NCBI RefSeq assembly: GCF_024585165.1
Contig: NZ_CP029008.1
Location: 6,343,501-6,407,500, forward strand
Length of the DNA: 64,000 bases
Source: Bradyrhizobium sp. WBOS07
GTDB taxonomy: Bacteria > Pseudomonadota > Alphaproteobacteria > Rhizobiales > Xanthobacteraceae
Direction of reading: 5' to 3'
Shown here: in pieces, positions 29,519 through 38,157 of the stretch
Layout: each line of letters starts with the position of its first letter
How positions within the stretch are numbered: the first letter of the stretch is position 1
The notes under the pieces: model-generated
Databases searched by the model: none
What the model saw: only the letters and a program-made list of their open reading frames with translations
What the model was told of the DNA's origin: nothing
Position numbers and translations under genes: made by a program

Positions 29519-30678
29519 GCGCTTCCGCAATTAAAGGCTGGTGTCCCGGCGCGTTGCGCCCGATGCTGTCGGGCGATGGGTTCGTTGTGCGGGTGCGCCC
29601 GTTCGGCGGGCGCCTCGAAGCCCCACAGATCACCGGGCTTGCCGAACTCGCCGGGCAACACGGCAATGGCCTGATCGACGTCACGAGCCGCGCCAATCTC
29701 CAGATCCGGGGCGTGAGCGAAGAGAGCCATCGCCCGCTGCTCGACGGCCTTGCGCAACTGCGGCTGCTCGATCCCGACACCGAGATCGAAGCCCGGCGCA
29801 ACATTCTGGTGACGCCGTTCTGGGGCGGCGGCGACGAAACGCAGTCGCTCGCTGCCGAGCTGGAGGAGGCGCTCGCCGAGTGCGGCCTCGCGCTTCCGAC
29901 CAAGTTCGGGTTCGCCATCGATGACGGCAGGTCGCGGGTGCTTGCCGGCGATTCCGCGGACATCCGCATCGAGCGCGATCGCTCGGGCCATCTGCTGGTG
30001 CGGGCCGACGGTGCGAGGCTCGGCCGCTCCGTCGCGCGCGGCGAGGCCGTGAGCATGGCGCTGGCGCTCGCAAGCTGGTTCCTGGTTTCCGGTGGCGCCA
30101 GGGGTGGGCGAGGGCGGATGGCGGCGCATATCGCGTCCGGGGCGATATTGCCCCAATCGCTGCGCGGCGAGACCGAGCCTGCGCCGGTGATGGCCGCCTC
30201 GCGGCCCGGGCACTATCCGCAAGGCGCAATGGTCGGCGTCGCGTTCGGACAGATGCTGCACACGACGCTGCACCACCTCGCCGGTAGCGGACATGCGCTG
30301 CGCATGACGCCCTGGCGGATGCTGCTGAGCGAAGGCAGGCGCGAGATGCCGAGCGCGCCGGGCCTCGTCACCGAGCCGTTCGATCCTGCGCTGCGCGTCA
30401 TCGCCTGCAGCGGCGCGCCGCGCTGCCGCGAAGCCCATGCCGATACGCGCGCGCTGGCCGCGGCGCTCGCGCCGCGCATCGCCGCCGATGCGCGCCTGCA
30501 CGTCTCCGGCTGCGGCAAGGGCTGCGCCCATTCCGGCAGGGCCGCGGTCACGCTGGTCGCGACGCGCGCCGGCTTCGATCTCGTCCGCGGCGGCTCGACG
30601 CGCGATGAGCCGGTCCAGCGCGGCCTGAGCGGCGCCGACATCGTCAGCGATCCCTCCATCCTGGTGGGAGGGAATTGA
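29515..30678 (+). CDS. cobG: Precorrin-3B synthase (oxygen-dependent monooxygenase)
   Basis: 387 residues of the nitrite/sulfite-reductase ferredoxin-like family. Two half-domains are visible, each with a sequence such as GLIDVTSRANLQIRGV near residue 60. The [4Fe-4S] ligands are in CSGAPRC and CGKGC in the C-terminal part. It hydroxylates precorrin-3A with O2 and forms the lactone of precorrin-3B, which marks the aerobic pathway. The ATG at 29515 overlaps the cobN stop (ATGA). The frame extends 16 codons upstream into cobN but that is not needed. Confidence 0.93.
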   Translation: MSASAIKGWCPGALRPMLSGDGFVVRVRPFGGRLEAPQITGLAELAGQHGNGLIDVTSRANLQIRGVSEESHRPLLDGLAQLRLLDPDTEIEARRNILVTPFWGGGDETQSLAAELEEALAECGLALPTKFGFAIDDGRSRVLAGDSADIRIERDRSGHLLVRADGARLGRSVARGEAVSMALALASWFLVSGGARGGRGRMAAHIASGAILPQSLRGETEPAPVMAASRPGHYPQGAMVGVAFGQMLHTTLHHLAGSGHALRMTPWRMLLSEGRREMPSAPGLVTEPFDPALRVIACSGAPRCREAHADTRALAAALAPRIAADARLHVSGCGKGCAHSGRAAVTLVATRAGFDLVRGGSTRDEPVQRGLSGADIVSDPSILVGGN

Positions 30679-31307
30679 TGCCGCATAGCTACGAGACCGA
30701 TGGTGCGGCGATCTACCGGCAATCCTTCGCGACCATCCGGGCCGAGGCCGATCTTGCCCGCTTCACGCCGGACGAGGAGCCCGTGGTGGTGCGCATGATC
30801 CACGCCGCCGGCATGGTCGGGCTGGAGTCGCATATCCGTTTCACGCCAGGCATGGCGGGAGCTGCGCGCGCCGCCTTGCAAAGAGGCGCACCGATCCTGT
30901 GCGACGCGCGCATGGTCTCGGAAGGGATCACGCGCGCGAGGCTGCCTGCGGCCAACGCCGTCATCTGCACGCTTGGGAACGAGACCGTGCCCGCACTTGC
31001 GCAATCGATGCGCAACACCCGTTCGGCCGCGGCGCTCGAGCTGTGGCGGCCGCATCTTGCCGGTGCGATCGTTGCAATCGGCAATGCGCCGACGGCGCTG
31101 TTTCATCTGCTCAACATGCTGGAAGACAAAAGCTGCCCGCGTCCGGCGGCGATCATCGGGTGCCCGGTCGGCTTCGTCGGTGCGGCCGAATCCAAGGCGG
31201 CGCTGATGGCCGATCCGCCGGCGCCGGCGCTGACGGTCGCGGGGCGCCTCGGCGGCTCCGCGATCACCGTTGCCGCCGTCAACGCGCTGGCGAGCCGGAG
31301 CGAATAG
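30678..31307 (+). CDS. cobH: Precorrin-8X methylmutase
   Basis: 209 residues. The catalytic histidine is H42 in MIHAAGMVGLESHIRF; the later GNAPTALFHLL and GCPVGFVGAAESK are standard CobH/CbiC blocks. It moves the methyl group from C11 to C12, giving hydrogenobyrinic acid. The ATG shares its A with the cobG stop (TGATG) and has GGGAGGGAA upstream; a TTG one codon earlier was not chosen. CobI follows 2 nt after the stop. Confidence 0.95.
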   Translation: MPHSYETDGAAIYRQSFATIRAEADLARFTPDEEPVVVRMIHAAGMVGLESHIRFTPGMAGAARAALQRGAPILCDARMVSEGITRARLPAANAVICTLGNETVPALAQSMRNTRSAAALELWRPHLAGAIVAIGNAPTALFHLLNMLEDKSCPRPAAIIGCPVGFVGAAESKAALMADPPAPALTVAGRLGGSAITVAAVNALASRSE

Positions 31308-31309
31308 CG

Positions 31310-32041
31310 ATGGGACGCATCATCTGCTGCGGTCTCGGCCCCGGCGCCCCTGATTTGATGAGCGTGCGCGCCGATCGCACCGTGCGCGGCGCCAGCCACG
31401 TCGCTTACTTCCGCAAGAAGGGCCGGCCGGGCCAGGCCCGGCGTATCGTCGAGGGCATGCTGGCGGCCGGCGTCACCGAATATCCGATGGAATATCCGGT
31501 CACGACGGAGATCGCCTTCGACAGTCCGGAATACATCCACTTGCTCGCCGGTTTCTACGATGAATGGGCCGAGCGCCTGGCGCGGCTTTCGCGCGCGGTC
31601 GATGTCGTCGTGCTCTGCGAGGGCGATCCTTACTTCTACGGCTCGTTCATGCATCTGCATTCGCGCCTGCAGGGCCGTGTCGAGATCGAGGTGATCGCGG
31701 GCATTCCCGGCATGGTCGGCTGCTGGAACGGCGTCGGACAGCCGATCGCGCTCGGCGACGACGTGACGACCGTGCTGATGGGCACGCTTCCCGAAGACGA
31801 GCTGGAGCGGCACATGCGCGATTCCGATGCGCTCGTCGTCATGAAAACCGGACGCAATCTTGCAAAGGTGCGCCGTGCACTCAGCTCGGCCGGCCGGCTG
31901 GGTGATGCCTGGCTGGTCGAGCGCGGCACCATGCCGGGCGAGCGCGTGGTGCGGCTGGCCGAGATCGACGCCGCCGACTGTCCCTATTTCGCGATCGTGC
32001 TGGTTCACGGCAAGGGCCGGCATCTGGGCGCCGCCGAATGA
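31310..32041 (+). CDS. cobI: Precorrin-2 C20-methyltransferase
   Basis: 243 residues of the tetrapyrrole methylase superfamily. The N-terminal SAM-binding loop is GLGPGAPDLMSVRA, followed by VVLCEGDPYFYGSFMHL and GIPGMVGCW. It makes precorrin-3A from precorrin-2. The ATG is 2 nt after cobH, and the 3' end overlaps cobJ by ATGA. Confidence 0.95.
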   Translation: MGRIICCGLGPGAPDLMSVRADRTVRGASHVAYFRKKGRPGQARRIVEGMLAAGVTEYPMEYPVTTEIAFDSPEYIHLLAGFYDEWAERLARLSRAVDVVVLCEGDPYFYGSFMHLHSRLQGRVEIEVIAGIPGMVGCWNGVGQPIALGDDVTTVLMGTLPEDELERHMRDSDALVVMKTGRNLAKVRRALSSAGRLGDAWLVERGTMPGERVVRLAEIDAADCPYFAIVLVHGKGRHLGAAE

Positions 32042-32772
32042 CGGGCTCCCTAACCATCGCGGGCCTCGGGCCGGGCAGCGATGCGCTTGTGACGCCCGAG
32101 GTCACCGCCGCGCTTGCATCAGCGACCGACATTCTGGGCTACGCACCCTACGTCGCGCGCGTGCCGCGGCGAGCCGGGCTTACCCTTCGTCCGTCCGACA
32201 ATCGCGAAGAGCTGCAGCGCGCGAGCGAGGCCTTGCGGCTTGCGTCCGAAGGCGGGCAGGTCGTCATCGTGTCCTCCGGCGATCCCGGCGTGTTCGCGAT
32301 GGCCTCCGCCGTGTTCGAGGCGCTCGAACAGGCGCCGCAATATCAGGCGCTTCCGATCCGCGTGCTGCCCGGCATCACCGCGATGCTGGCGGCCGCCGCC
32401 CGCGCCGGGGCCCCGCTCGGCCATGATTTCTGCGCGATCAACCTCTCCGACAATCTCAAGCCCTGGGCCGTGATCGAGAAGCGCCTGCGTCTCGCGGCCG
32501 AGGCCGATTTTGCGATTGCGATGTACAATCCGCGATCGGCGAGCCGGCCGGAGGGCTTTGGCCGCACGCTTGCGGTGCTGAAGGGCGCGGGCTGCGGCGA
32601 GCGCCTCGTGATTTTCGCGCGCGCGATCAGCGCGGCTGATGAGAAGATCGAGGTCGTGACGCTGAACGAAGCGACGCCGGAAATGGCTGACATGCGCACG
32701 CTGGTGATCGTCGGCAATTCGCAGACACGCCGCGTCGGCCGCTGGGTCTATGCGCCGAGGCGGGCAGAATGA
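32038..32772 (+). CDS. cobJ: Precorrin-3B C17-methyltransferase
   Basis: 244 residues. Typical motifs are GLGPGSDALVTPE, YAPYVARVP, VIVSSGDPGVFAMAS and YNPRSASRP. It contracts the ring and methylates C17 to give precorrin-4. It starts in an ATGA overlap with cobI. The last 25 bp are overlapped by the convergent cobK, and no transcription terminator is visible there. Confidence 0.95.
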   Translation: MTGSLTIAGLGPGSDALVTPEVTAALASATDILGYAPYVARVPRRAGLTLRPSDNREELQRASEALRLASEGGQVVIVSSGDPGVFAMASAVFEALEQAPQYQALPIRVLPGITAMLAAAARAGAPLGHDFCAINLSDNLKPWAVIEKRLRLAAEADFAIAMYNPRSASRPEGFGRTLAVLKGAGCGERLVIFARAISAADEKIEVVTLNEATPEMADMRTLVIVGNSQTRRVGRWVYAPRRAE

Positions 32773-33491
32773 CCGAGCCATTGCATCACCTCAGTGACGC
32801 TCGCGACCCGCCGCCGCTCGGGCAGCTTTGGTCGCGCGATCATGACCACGGGAAGGCCGAGCCTGCGGGCCGCGTCGATCTTGGCGCACGCGCCGTCGCC
32901 GCCGGAATTGCGGGCGACGATCCAGGCGATGCCGCACTTGCGCATCGTCTCGAGCTCGCTATCAAGCGTGAACGGTCCGCGCGATACGATCACGTCGGCC
33001 GTGAAGGGCAGGGGCGCTTCGGGCGGATCGACGAAGCGCAGCGTGTAGCTGTGCTGCGGTTTTGTCGCAAACGGCGCGATATGCTGGCGGCCGATGGCGA
33101 GGAACACGTTTGCGGGCGCCTCGGGCAGCGCTGCAACGGCGGCAGTGACATCTGCAACCTCGGTCCAATTGTCGCCGGAGGCCCTGGTCCAGGGCGCGCG
33201 CTCCAGCGCGATCAGCGGCGTGGCGGTTTGCGCGCACGCTTCGACCGCATGACGGCTCATCTCGGCAGCGAACGGATGCGTCGCGTCGATCACGTGGGTG
33301 ATTCCCTCACGACGGATGTAGTCGGCAAGTCCGCTCACGCCGCCGAAGCCGCCGATGCGGGTCGGCAGCGGCTGATCGGCAGGCGTGCGGGTGCGGCCGC
33401 CATAGGAATACACGGCATCAAGCCCGGCGCGCGCGAGCTCCGCAGCGAGCAGGCTCGCATCGGCCGTTCCGCCCAGTATGAGGGCGCGCAT
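32748..33491 (-). CDS. cobK: Precorrin-6A reductase
   Basis: 247 residues of the CobK/CbiJ family. The N-terminal ILGGTADASLLAAELARAG is the NADPH-binding region, DATHPFAAEMSRHA is the conserved substrate motif, and SGGDGACAKIDAARRLGLP is near the C-terminus. It reduces precorrin-6A to 6B. It is the only cob gene on the minus strand between cobJ and cobL: its 3' end overlaps cobJ by 25 bp and its ATG sits directly beside the cobL start. The frame stays open upstream over cobL, but the first family motif starts at this ATG. Confidence 0.93.
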   Translation of the reverse strand: MRALILGGTADASLLAAELARAGLDAVYSYGGRTRTPADQPLPTRIGGFGGVSGLADYIRREGITHVIDATHPFAAEMSRHAVEACAQTATPLIALERAPWTRASGDNWTEVADVTAAVAALPEAPANVFLAIGRQHIAPFATKPQHSYTLRFVDPPEAPLPFTADVIVSRGPFTLDSELETMRKCGIAWIVARNSGGDGACAKIDAARRLGLPVVMIARPKLPERRRVASVTEVMQWLGHSARLGA

Positions 33492-33492
33492 C

Positions 33493-34674
33493 GTGTCTGA
33501 TCCCTGGCTGACCATCATCGGTATCGGCGAAGATGGCCTTGCCGGGCTGTCCGAGGCAAGCCGAAAGGCGCTTGCGAACGCGGAGACCGTGTTCGGCGGT
33601 GAGCGGCACCTTGCGCTTGCGGGTGTGACGGCGCGTGGCCGCCTTTGGCCGGTGCCATTTGATGCAGAAATCGTGCTGGGATGCCGCGGCCGGCCGACTG
33701 TGGTGCTCGCCTCCGGCGATCCTTTCTGGTATGGCGCCGGCGCAAGCCTTGCGGAGAGACTTGAGGCGGGTGAGTGGATCGCGCATTCGGCGCCGTCGAC
33801 GTTCTCGCTTGCTGCGGCGCGGCTGGGCTGGCGCCTGGAAACGACTGTTTGCCTCGGTCTCCATGCGGCGCCGTTCGAGCGTCTTGTGCCGCATCTGGCG
33901 CGAGGCGCACGCATTATCTGCCTGGTGCGCGATGAGAACGCGGCAAGTGATCTCGCGAGATGGTTGACGGAGCGCGGATGGGGCGCCTCCGCATTCTGGA
34001 CCCTTGCTGCGCTCGGCGGACCGCATGAAAGTATTCGCGAGCATCGCGCTGAGAGCTGTCCAACGGTTGTCCCGGGAAAGCTCGTTGCTGTCGCGCTGGA
34101 GGCGAGGGGGGCCGGCGGCCTGTCTCGCAGCTCGGGCCTGCCGGACGCTCTCTTCGCTCACGACGGCCAGATCACCAAGCGTCCTGTGCGCGCGCTGGCG
34201 CTCTCGGCGCTGTGGCCCTTCGCAGGCTGCACGTTGTGGGACATCGGCGCCGGCTCGGGCTCGATTTCAGTTGAATGGGCGCTTTGTGGCGGGACGGCGA
34301 TCGCCGTCGAGGCGCGTGAGGACCGCGCGGCCAACATCCGCAGCAATGCGGAAGCGTTTGGGCTGGCTCACAAGATCACTGTCATCACGGGGAGGGCGCC
34401 CGAGGCTCTCGCTGGGCTGAAAGCGCCGGATTCCGTGTTTATCGGTGGCGGGCTCAATGAGGCGATGTTCGACGCCATCTGGTCGCGGCTTGCAGCGGGG
34501 GCGCGGCTGGTCGCACATTCCGTCACGCTGGAAACCGAAGCGCTGTTCGGCGAGCTGCACCGGCGCCATGGCGGCGAGCTGATGCGAGTCGAGGTCGCGC
34601 ATGCCGCGCCGCTTGGCCGCTACCGCTCCTGGGAGACGGCACGTCCCGTGGTGCAATGGAGTACGGCCCGATGA
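33493..34674 (+). CDS. cobL: Precorrin-6Y C5,15-methyltransferase (decarboxylating)
   Basis: 393 residues with two fused domains. The N-terminal tetrapyrrole methylase (about 1-200; IIGIGEDGLAGLSEA, VLASGDPFWYGAG) methylates C5. The C-terminal CbiT-like Rossmann domain (DIGAGSGSISVEWAL) decarboxylates and methylates C15. The start is taken as GTG at 33493, since GAGGG lies 8 nt before it and the motif starts at once; an ATG five codons upstream (33478) would overlap cobK and lacks a ribosome-binding site. It overlaps cobE by ATGA. Confidence 0.93.
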   Translation: MSDPWLTIIGIGEDGLAGLSEASRKALANAETVFGGERHLALAGVTARGRLWPVPFDAEIVLGCRGRPTVVLASGDPFWYGAGASLAERLEAGEWIAHSAPSTFSLAAARLGWRLETTVCLGLHAAPFERLVPHLARGARIICLVRDENAASDLARWLTERGWGASAFWTLAALGGPHESIREHRAESCPTVVPGKLVAVALEARGAGGLSRSSGLPDALFAHDGQITKRPVRALALSALWPFAGCTLWDIGAGSGSISVEWALCGGTAIAVEAREDRAANIRSNAEAFGLAHKITVITGRAPEALAGLKAPDSVFIGGGLNEAMFDAIWSRLAAGARLVAHSVTLETEALFGELHRRHGGELMRVEVAHAAPLGRYRSWETARPVVQWSTAR

Positions 34675-35039
34675 AAGTCGCCGGACTCGGATTTAAGAGT
34701 AATGTGACGCTGGCCTCGCTGCGGGAGGCGCTTGTGGCGGCGGGCGGCCTCGAAGGGCTCGACGCGCTGGCAACTGTCAGCGACAAGGCCGATGCGGAGG
34801 CGCTGCAGCAGCTCGCGAGAGAATGTGGCCTGCCGATTAAGAGTGTACCGGCGGATTTGCTTGCGATCGTCGACACGCCGACGCAATCAAAGCTCGTCGT
34901 GGAAAAATTCGGTACCGGGTCGGTCGCAGAAGCTGCGGCGCTCGCGGCGGCCGGTCCTCGAGCTCGCTTGATTGCGACGCGCGTGATTTCGCAGGATCGC
35001 ACCGCAACCGCCGCGATCGCGGAAGGAGACGGCGCATGA
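34671..35039 (+). CDS. cobE: Cobalamin biosynthesis protein CobE (CbiG C-terminal-like)
   Basis: 122 residues. [16 protein letters not shown] at the start and the [15 protein letters not shown] block in the middle match CobE, a homologue of the C-terminal domain of the anaerobic CbiG. CobE is required for B12 production in P. denitrificans but its exact chemical role is not settled. It overlaps cobL (ATGA) and cobM (ATGA), so it is translated within the same chain. The start at 34671 is preferred over an ATG five codons upstream. Confidence 0.88.
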   Translation: MKVAGLGFKSNVTLASLREALVAAGGLEGLDALATVSDKADAEALQQLARECGLPIKSVPADLLAIVDTPTQSKLVVEKFGTGSVAEAAALAAAGPRARLIATRVISQDRTATAAIAEGDGA

Positions 35040-35818
35040 CGGTGCATTTCATCGGCGCCGGGCCGGGCGCACCTGATTTGCTGACCTTGCGCGGCCGTGA
35101 CCTGATCGCGGCCTGCCCGGTCTGCCTTTATGCCGGCTCACTGATCCCTCAAGGCGTGCTGGCGCATTGCCCGCCCGCCGCGCGCATCGTCAACACCGCG
35201 CCGCTGTCGCTCGACGACATCATCGCGGAGATCGCCGCGGCGCATGCGGAGGGCAAGGATGTCGCGCGGCTGCATTCCGGCGATCTCTCGATCTGGTCGG
35301 CGATGGGCGAGCAGCTCCGCCGTCTGCGCGCGCTCGGCATTCCCTATACGGTCACTCCCGGTGTGCCGTCCTTTTCCGCCGCTGCGGCAGCGCTGGAGGC
35401 CGAGCTGACGCTGCCGGGCCTTGCCCAGACAGTGGTGCTGACGCGCACGCCGGGCCGCGCCAGTGCGATGCCTGACGGCGAGAAGCTGGCCGCGTTCGCC
35501 GCGACCGGCGCGGTGCTCGCGATCCATCTGTCGATCCACATGGTCGACAAGGTCGTCGCCGAGCTCACGCCGCATTATGGCGCGGATTGCCCGGTCGCGA
35601 TTGTCTGGCGCGCGAGCTGGCCGGATCAGCGGATCGTGCGCGCGACGCTGGCGACGCTCGATGCCGCAATCGGCACGGAGATGGAGCGCACTGCGCTGAT
35701 CCTGGTCGGCAGGACGCTTGGCGCTGCGGATTTCGACGAGAGCCGTCTCTATGCGGCCGATTACGACCGCCGCTATCGGCCCGTCGGCGCCGAGCCGCGC
35801 TTTCCGGAGACGCCGTGA
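35036..35818 (+). CDS. cobM: Precorrin-4 C11-methyltransferase
   Basis: 260 residues. Motifs are [48 protein letters not shown] and [13 protein letters not shown]. It methylates C11 to give precorrin-5. It overlaps cobE by ATGA, and its TGA shares one base with the cobB ATG. Confidence 0.95.
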   Translation: MTVHFIGAGPGAPDLLTLRGRDLIAACPVCLYAGSLIPQGVLAHCPPAARIVNTAPLSLDDIIAEIAAAHAEGKDVARLHSGDLSIWSAMGEQLRRLRALGIPYTVTPGVPSFSAAAAALEAELTLPGLAQTVVLTRTPGRASAMPDGEKLAAFAATGAVLAIHLSIHMVDKVVAELTPHYGADCPVAIVWRASWPDQRIVRATLATLDAAIGTEMERTALILVGRTLGAADFDESRLYAADYDRRYRPVGAEPRFPETP

Positions 35819-37128
35819 TGCCGGCCGGACTCGTCATCTCCGCACCGGCCTCCGGCGTCGGCAAGACCACGCTGACGCTGGCGCTCGCGCGGGCCTGGCG
35901 CCATCGCGGCCTGAACGTGCAGTGCTTCAAGAGCGGGCCGGATTACATCGATCCCGCCTTTCACGCCGCCGCCACGGGACGCGCCTCCGTCAACGTCGAC
36001 AGCTGGGCGATGGACCGCGGGACGATCTTGCATCTGGTTGGCCGCGGTACGGATGCCGACATCGTGCTCGCCGAGGGCTCGATGGGCCTGTTCGACGGCG
36101 TCGCCGCGCGCGGCGCCTGCGGCACCGGCGCCACCGCCGACGTCGCGGAGATGCTGGGCTGGCCCGTGCTGCTGGTGATCGATCCCTCGGGCCAGGCGCA
36201 GACCGCCGCCGCAATCGCCGCGGGCCTGCGCGATTATCGGCCCGGCGTGAGGCTCGCGGGCGTCGTGCTCAACCGCGTCGCCAGCCCGCGCCACGAGGAT
36301 CTGGTGCGGCGGGCGCTGAACGATTCAGGCATTGCCGTGTTCGGCGCGCTGCCGCGCCATGCCGAGATCAGCCTGCCGAAGCGGCATCTCGGCCTGGTGC
36401 AGGCGGAGGAGCAGGCCGAGATCGGCAAGCTGATCGACGAGGCCGCGCGCTTCGTCGCCGGGCACGTCGATCTCGATGCGGTGCTGCGATCCGCGGCCGG
36501 TTGGTCGCCGCAACCGGCGGCGGGCGGCCTGAACGTGACGCCGCCCGGTCAGCGCATTGCGCTGGCACGCGATGCCGCGTTCTCCTTCGTTTATCCGCAT
36601 ATGCTGGAAGCCTGGCGCGCGGCGGGCGCCGAGATCGTGCCGTTCTCGCCGCTGGCCGACGAGGCACCGGACGCGAGCGCCGATGTGTGCTGGCTGCCCG
36701 GCGGCTATCCCGAGCTTCATGCCGGCAGGATCGCGTCCAATGTACGCTTTCGCGACGGCCTTCGTGCCTTCGCCGAGACGCGGCCCGTGCATGGCGAATG
36801 CGGGGGCTACATGGTGCTGGGGACCGGGTTGACCGACGCGGAAGGTGTCCGCCATGAGATGACGGGCCTGCTTGGCCTCGAAACCAGCTTTGCCAAACGC
36901 CGCATGCATCTGGGCTATCGGCTCGCGGCGCTCGCCGCGCCGATGCCGGGATATCGCGCCAGTGCGCGTTTGCGCGGCCACGAGTTCCACTATTCGACCA
37001 TTCTCGTCCAGCCTGACACGCCGCTGGCGGTCGTGCATGATGCAACCGGCGCCGTCATCGCCGAGACCGGCTCGCAGCGCGGCCACGTCAGCGGCACCTT
37101 CTTTCATCTGATCGCGGAGGACCGGTGA
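35818..37128 (+). CDS. cobB: Hydrogenobyrinic acid a,c-diamide synthase
   Basis: 436 residues. The N-terminal ATP-binding domain starts with SAPASGVGKTTLTLAL (P-loop near residues 11-17) and CFKSGPDYIDPAFH. The C-terminal amidotransferase carries the nucleophile cysteine in HGECGGYMVLG and a final HLI-containing helix. It amidates side chains a and c with glutamine, just before cobalt insertion. The ATG directly follows the cobM stop (TGATG), and the last codons overlap cobA by GTGA. Confidence 0.94.
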   Translation: MPAGLVISAPASGVGKTTLTLALARAWRHRGLNVQCFKSGPDYIDPAFHAAATGRASVNVDSWAMDRGTILHLVGRGTDADIVLAEGSMGLFDGVAARGACGTGATADVAEMLGWPVLLVIDPSGQAQTAAAIAAGLRDYRPGVRLAGVVLNRVASPRHEDLVRRALNDSGIAVFGALPRHAEISLPKRHLGLVQAEEQAEIGKLIDEAARFVAGHVDLDAVLRSAAGWSPQPAAGGLNVTPPGQRIALARDAAFSFVYPHMLEAWRAAGAEIVPFSPLADEAPDASADVCWLPGGYPELHAGRIASNVRFRDGLRAFAETRPVHGECGGYMVLGTGLTDAEGVRHEMTGLLGLETSFAKRRMHLGYRLAALAAPMPGYRASARLRGHEFHYSTILVQPDTPLAVVHDATGAVIAETGSQRGHVSGTFFHLIAEDR

Positions 37129-37856
37129 GCGGGTTCGTTTCCTTCGTCTCCGCCGGACCCGGCGATCCCGAGTTGCTCACGCTCAAGGGCGCGGCGCGGC
37201 TGCGCGAGGCCGACGTCGTGCTCTATGACGATCTCGCCTCGGGTGCGATCCTCGATCTCGCCCGGCCGGGCGTCAATCTCGTCGCGGTCGGCAAGCGCGC
37301 AGGGCGGCCCTCGACCAAGCAGCATCACGTCAACCGTCTGCTGGTCGACTATGCCGCAACAGGGGCGCGCGTGGTGCGGCTGAAGTCCGGCGATGCCGGC
37401 ATTTTCGGCCGGCTCGAGGAGGAGATCGAGACGCTGCGCGAGGCCGGCATCGGCTATGAGATCGTTCCCGGCGTCACCTCGGCCTGCGTCGCCGCCGCGC
37501 AAGCCGGCATTCCCCTGACCCGGCGCCACACCTCGCGCCGGGTGCAGTTCATCACCGGCGCCGATGTCACCGGCGAGCTGCCGCCGAATCTGAATTGGGC
37601 GGCGCTGGCCGATCCCGAGGCGACGACCGTGGTCTATATGGGCCGGCGCACCTTTCCGGCGCTTGCCGCAAAATTGATCGCGCACGGCCTCGCCGCGGAG
37701 ACCCCGGCGCTGGTCGCCGAATCCCTCGGCCGCCCCGACGAGCGGCTGGTCCGCACCACGATTGCCGAGCTGGCCGAGCAGCTTGCCCGCGGCGGTGCTC
37801 CTTCGACCGCCGCCGTGATCCTGTTCGGTGCGCTGGCCGGGGATTATCCGTCGTGA
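37125..37856 (+). CDS. cobA: Uroporphyrinogen-III C-methyltransferase
   Basis: 243 residues. SAGPGDPELLTLKGAARL, VLYDDLA, VRLKSGDAGIFGRLEEE and PGVTSACVAAA are hallmark SUMT motifs. It methylates uroporphyrinogen III at C2 and C7 to precorrin-2, the entry to the corrin pathway. There is no CysG-type oxidase/ferrochelatase domain, so it is the B12-dedicated form. The start is a GTG in a GTGA overlap with cobB. It ends the cobL-cobA run. Confidence 0.94.
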   Translation: MSGFVSFVSAGPGDPELLTLKGAARLREADVVLYDDLASGAILDLARPGVNLVAVGKRAGRPSTKQHHVNRLLVDYAATGARVVRLKSGDAGIFGRLEEEIETLREAGIGYEIVPGVTSACVAAAQAGIPLTRRHTSRRVQFITGADVTGELPPNLNWAALADPEATTVVYMGRRTFPALAAKLIAHGLAAETPALVAESLGRPDERLVRTTIAELAEQLARGGAPSTAAVILFGALAGDYPS

Positions 37857-37874
37857 TCGCCCCAGCTGCGCCTC

Positions 37875-37904
37875 GCCCCTTGACGCCGGCTCGGCGAAAG
37901 GGGC
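37875..37904 (+). terminator. Compound hairpin after cobA (possible transcription end)
   Basis: GCCCCTT (37875-37881) pairs with AAGGGGC (37898-37904), with an inner GCCG/CGGC stem. It lies 18 nt after cobA and before riboswitch 2. There is no T-run after it, so it could equally be an mRNA-stabilising stem. Confidence 0.35.
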
Positions 37905-37918
37905 ACACAGGAGAAGCA

Positions 37919-38110
37919 AGGTGCTCGACGCGGCGCAAAGCGCCGGAGCATAATCGGGAATGGGGATGGGCGGACCAAGTTGCGGCGCCCAAAACCCCAG
38001 CCGCCCCCGCGACTGTAAGCGGTGAGGGACTGCGATCAGCCACTGGGCCGCAAGGTTCGGGAAGGCCGGAGAACCCAGTGAACCGCGAGCCAGGAGACCG
38101 GCCCTGCACG
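37919..38110 (+). promoter_or_regulatory. Cobalamin riboswitch 2 (upstream of cbiM-like gene)
   Basis: Conserved blocks in order: GGGAATGGG (about 37957), CCGCCCCCGCGACTGTAAGC (about 38001), GCCACTGGG (38039), GGGAAGGC (38060) and the B12 box AGCCAGGAGACCGGCC (38088-38103). A GCCGTC/GACGGC hairpin (38124-38141) ends just before the strong Shine-Dalgarno AGGAAGGA (38142-38149) of the next gene. This hairpin is probably part of the expression platform, but no anti-Shine-Dalgarno pairing is evident. Confidence 0.93.
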
Positions 38111-38157
38111 TTTTGAGGCCAAGGCCGTCGGGTGTGACGGCAGGAAGGATCTGAGCC

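Noticed and set aside
37875..37908. TTGACG at 37880 as a -35 box of a promoter for riboswitch 2
   Set aside because: No acceptable -10 lies 16-18 bp downstream, and the element is part of a hairpin.
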